A stretch of 64,000 nt of DNA, from assembly GCF_016464385.1 (NCBI RefSeq), contig NZ_JADMLH010000018.1:62001-126000 (forward strand), read 5' to 3'. The DNA comes from Nucisporomicrobium flavum (lineage in GTDB: Bacteria; Actinomycetota; Actinomycetes; Mycobacteriales; Micromonosporaceae). Position numbers and translations under genes: made by a program. The notes beneath the pieces are model-generated. The model was not told the DNA's origin. It was given only the letters and a program-made list of their open reading frames with translations, and did not search any database. This document shows, piece by piece, positions 62,435 through 64,000 of this stretch (positions are counted from its first letter, which is position 1; each line of letters opens with the position of its first letter).

Positions 62435-62880
62435 GCCGCCGGCGACCGACCGCCGTCTGCGGTCTCGCCCTGGCCGTGATGGCAGGGTGCAGCCCGGCCG
62501 GCAGCTCCACCGCACCGGTCGAGCCAGCGGCAACCGCAAGCAGCGGTCATGCTGCTGCGGTCAGCGGGCCACGCCGCAATGCCGCTTTGCTCGCCGCCTT
62601 CACCTACGTCCGGTTGTGGGCCCGGCCAACGCTCGACCCCAAGGCTTGGCATAGCGGCGTACAGCCGATGGCGACACCGACCTACGCGCAGCTACTCGCA
62701 CACACTGACCCGACACGGGTGCCCGCCCACGCTGTGACCGGCAGCCCGCTCCTGGTGTCGGCGGACACAACCACGGTGGTCGCGGACGTGCCGACCGACG
62801 CAGGACTCATCCGCGTCACCGTCACCAGCACCAGCGGGCGGTGGCTCATCGACGACGCACGTCCGGCGCCCACACCATGA
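62431..62880 (+). CDS. Lipoprotein of the conjugation operon
   Basis: A 149-residue lipoprotein. The signal peptide has R-R-R, a hydrophobic core and lipobox V-M-A-G-C (Cys20). The mature part has a compact alpha/beta pattern (R-N-A-A-L-L-A-A-F-T-Y-V-R-L-W, T-V-V-A-D-V-P-T-D-A-G-L-I-R-V-T-V, G-R-W-L-I-D-D) like small NTF2/VirB8-type periplasmic domains, but I cannot assign a family. It may be a surface component of the transfer apparatus. Confidence 0.65.
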   Translation: MSRRRPTAVCGLALAVMAGCSPAGSSTAPVEPAATASSGHAAAVSGPRRNAALLAAFTYVRLWARPTLDPKAWHSGVQPMATPTYAQLLAHTDPTRVPAHAVTGSPLLVSADTTTVVADVPTDAGLIRVTVTSTSGRWLIDDARPAPTP

Positions 62881-62966
62881 CGCAGCAGAACCGGATGACC
62901 GATACCGCTGGCCCTCGAGTCGCGTCATCAGGCACTGCTGCCCGCACACCCCGGCGGCGGCCATGA
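62877..62966 (+). CDS. 29-residue micro-ORF joining two overlapping genes
   Basis: ATG 62877 overlaps the lipoprotein stop (ATGA), and the micro-ORF stop TGA (62964-62966) overlaps the next ATG 62963 (ATGA). It encodes M-T-Q-Q-N-R-M-T-D-T... ending in R-T-P-R-R-R-P. It bridges what would otherwise be an 82-nt untranslated gap and would carry terminating ribosomes to the hydrolase start. No SD is evident for the hydrolase ATG, consistent with coupling. The peptide itself may have no function. Confidence 0.5.
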   Translation: MTQQNRMTDTAGPRVASSGTAARTPRRRP

Positions 62967-63955
62967 CCAACCGCGCTGTTGCCCTGGTGGTGGCCGCCTT
63001 GCTGCTGGTCGGCTGCTGCCTCGGCGGGCCGTTGTTGGTGCTGACCGCCGTCAACGACGAGTGCGTCCCCGCCCCGGCGATGTCGGTAGCGAGCAGCCAG
63101 CCCGCGGGGCAATGGGACGCCGAGCAGCTGGTCAACGCGCGCACGATTGTCAGTGTCGGCGCCGAACGGCGCATCCCGGCGCGCGGCCAGATCATCGCGC
63201 TCGCGACCGCCATGCAGGAGTCCGGGCTGCACAACCTGCCCGGAGGGGACCGCGACTCCATCGGCCTGTTCCAGCAACGTCCCAGCCAGGGCTGGGGAAC
63301 GTCGGCTCAAATCAGCGACCCGGTCTACGCCGCCGGCAAGTTCTACGACAAACTCGCCACCGTCCGCGACTGGCAGACAATGCCGCTGACCGGGGCCGCG
63401 CAAGCCGTCCAAGGCTCCGCTCTCCCGAACGCCTACGCGAAGTGGGAAGACGACGCCACCGCACTCGGCCAACAACTCGGAGCAGATCCCGGCAGCACGG
63501 CGGAGTGCTCCGCCACGACGGCCGGCGCGGCGGATGCGGTCACGCGCAACCCCGACGGCTCATGGCCGGACGAGGGCTGCACCATCCGCCCCGACCCGAC
63601 CACCGGCTCCGGCTGCCTGACGCCACGGACGTTGCACCTCGTGCAACAGGCCAAAGCCGCGGGGTTTCCGGAACCGGGCTGTTACCGCGTCGATGACCAC
63701 GGCGAACACCCCAAGGGCCGCGCCTGCGATTTCATGATGACCTCCGGCGGCGAAGCATCCGGAGCCCAGAAAGCCCGGGGCGATGCTATGGCTGCTTGGG
63801 CCGTCGCCAACGCCGATCGCCTCGGCGTCAAGTACGTCATCTGGTTCCGCCGCATCTGGACCCGCTCTGAAGGCTGGCACGCCTACAACAACCCCTTCGG
63901 CGGCGACGATCCCTCCGGATGGCACACAAACCATGTCCACATCAGCGTCGAGTAA
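62963..63955 (+). CDS. Exported cell-wall hydrolase of the conjugation operon
   Basis: A 330-residue protein with an N-terminal membrane/signal helix (about 5-28). A lysozyme-like lytic transglycosylase-type region (about 55-165) carries the probable catalytic Glu in A-M-Q-E-S-G-L-H-N-L, then S-I-G-L-F-Q-Q-R-P-S-Q-G-W-G. A C-terminal ARB_07466-like domain (about 215-330: K-A-A-G-F-P-E-P-G-C-Y-R-V-D-D-H, K-G-R-A-C-D-F-M-M, Y-V-I-W-F-R-R-I-W, N-H-V-H-I-S) follows. It would open the peptidoglycan for the transfer channel. Start by translational coupling from the micro-ORF. Confidence 0.82.
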   Translation: MTNRAVALVVAALLLVGCCLGGPLLVLTAVNDECVPAPAMSVASSQPAGQWDAEQLVNARTIVSVGAERRIPARGQIIALATAMQESGLHNLPGGDRDSIGLFQQRPSQGWGTSAQISDPVYAAGKFYDKLATVRDWQTMPLTGAAQAVQGSALPNAYAKWEDDATALGQQLGADPGSTAECSATTAGAADAVTRNPDGSWPDEGCTIRPDPTTGSGCLTPRTLHLVQQAKAAGFPEPGCYRVDDHGEHPKGRACDFMMTSGGEASGAQKARGDAMAAWAVANADRLGVKYVIWFRRIWTRSEGWHAYNNPFGGDDPSGWHTNHVHISVE

Positions 63956-64000
63956 AGACAGCAAAATATTCTCTAATGATGATGCATTCTGATCGATGAC

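Larger units (their letters stand above)
38079..64000. mobile_element. Putative integrative and conjugative element (left part; right end outside window)
   Basis: Directly after tRNA-Ala the gene content changes. An excisionase-like HTH gene, a primase-polymerase/helicase replication gene, iteron-like repeats, cargo genes with two XRE regulators and a VirB4/VirD4-type conjugation operon follow. Base composition dips between about 38.1 and 39.8 kb. No tyrosine or serine integrase, relaxase or second copy of the tRNA 3' end is found before 64000, so the boundaries are provisional. The architecture is that of a T4SS-type actinobacterial element rather than the classic single-protein TraB/FtsK AICE. 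Confidence 0.7.

Noticed and set aside
63956..64000. AT-rich tail at the right edge as a new gene or attachment site
   Set aside because: Only 45 bp are visible, with no match to the tRNA-Ala 3' end and no interpretable frame.

Overview
The window is high-GC actinobacterial chromosome. The core gene order (mtrA-mtrB-lpqB-comF-hpf-secA, then prfB-ftsE-ftsX-M23 peptidase-smpB-ssrA) and the lineage-typical families (DUF397, Rv3235-like, DUF6912, SCO6880-like) point to Micromonosporaceae, probably close to Actinoplanes. The genus is an inference from gene content.

Region 1 (1-38 kb) is core chromosome. It opens with the tail of an XRE/DUF5753 regulator and its DUF397 partner. The efeUOB ferrous-iron/peroxidase operon follows, under a DtxR/IdeR-like iron box. 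Next come the MtrAB-LpqB cell-envelope signalling system, a ComF-type phosphoribosyltransferase, hibernation factor Hpf and SecA. Between secA and prfB lie an Rv3235-like protein, small regulators, a rhodanese, proline catabolism (pruA) and a PadR regulator. After that come prfB, ftsEX with its M23 peptidase, and the trans-translation pair smpB/ssrA. A mixed block follows: F420-type oxidoreductase, secreted S33 hydrolase, collagen-like exported protein, AraC regulator with two SDRs, MTA phosphorylase and YqgE. Three long intergenic gaps carry short GC-rich tandem repeats. Several core genes (prfB, ftsE, the M23 peptidase, the DUF6912 gene) have a -10 hexamer ending exactly 8 nt before the start codon, which suggests leaderless transcripts.

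Region 2 (38.08 kb to the right edge) looks like an integrated conjugative element beside a tRNA-Ala(GGC) gene. It has an excisionase-like HTH gene, a primase-polymerase/SF3-helicase replication protein followed by iteron-like repeats, cargo genes, and a tightly overlapping conjugation operon (MinD-like ATPase, DUF6112-like membrane protein, VirB6-like, SCO6880-like, VirB4-like, VirD4/TraG-like, DUF4913-like, lipoprotein, cell-wall hydrolase). No integrase and no relaxase are visible. The element runs past the window.

The most unusual part is the cargo at 46.0-51.35 kb. It holds an L,D-transpeptidase-like protein without the catalytic Cys, an asparagine-synthetase-like protein that has lost the hallmark residues of both active sites, a P450 with intact heme Cys but no I-helix acid, and a PLP decarboxylase with Thr in place of the PLP lysine plus a frameshift. 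The 10-bp direct repeat GGACAGCCCC lies upstream of this cluster and again upstream of the conjugation operon, hinting at shared control.
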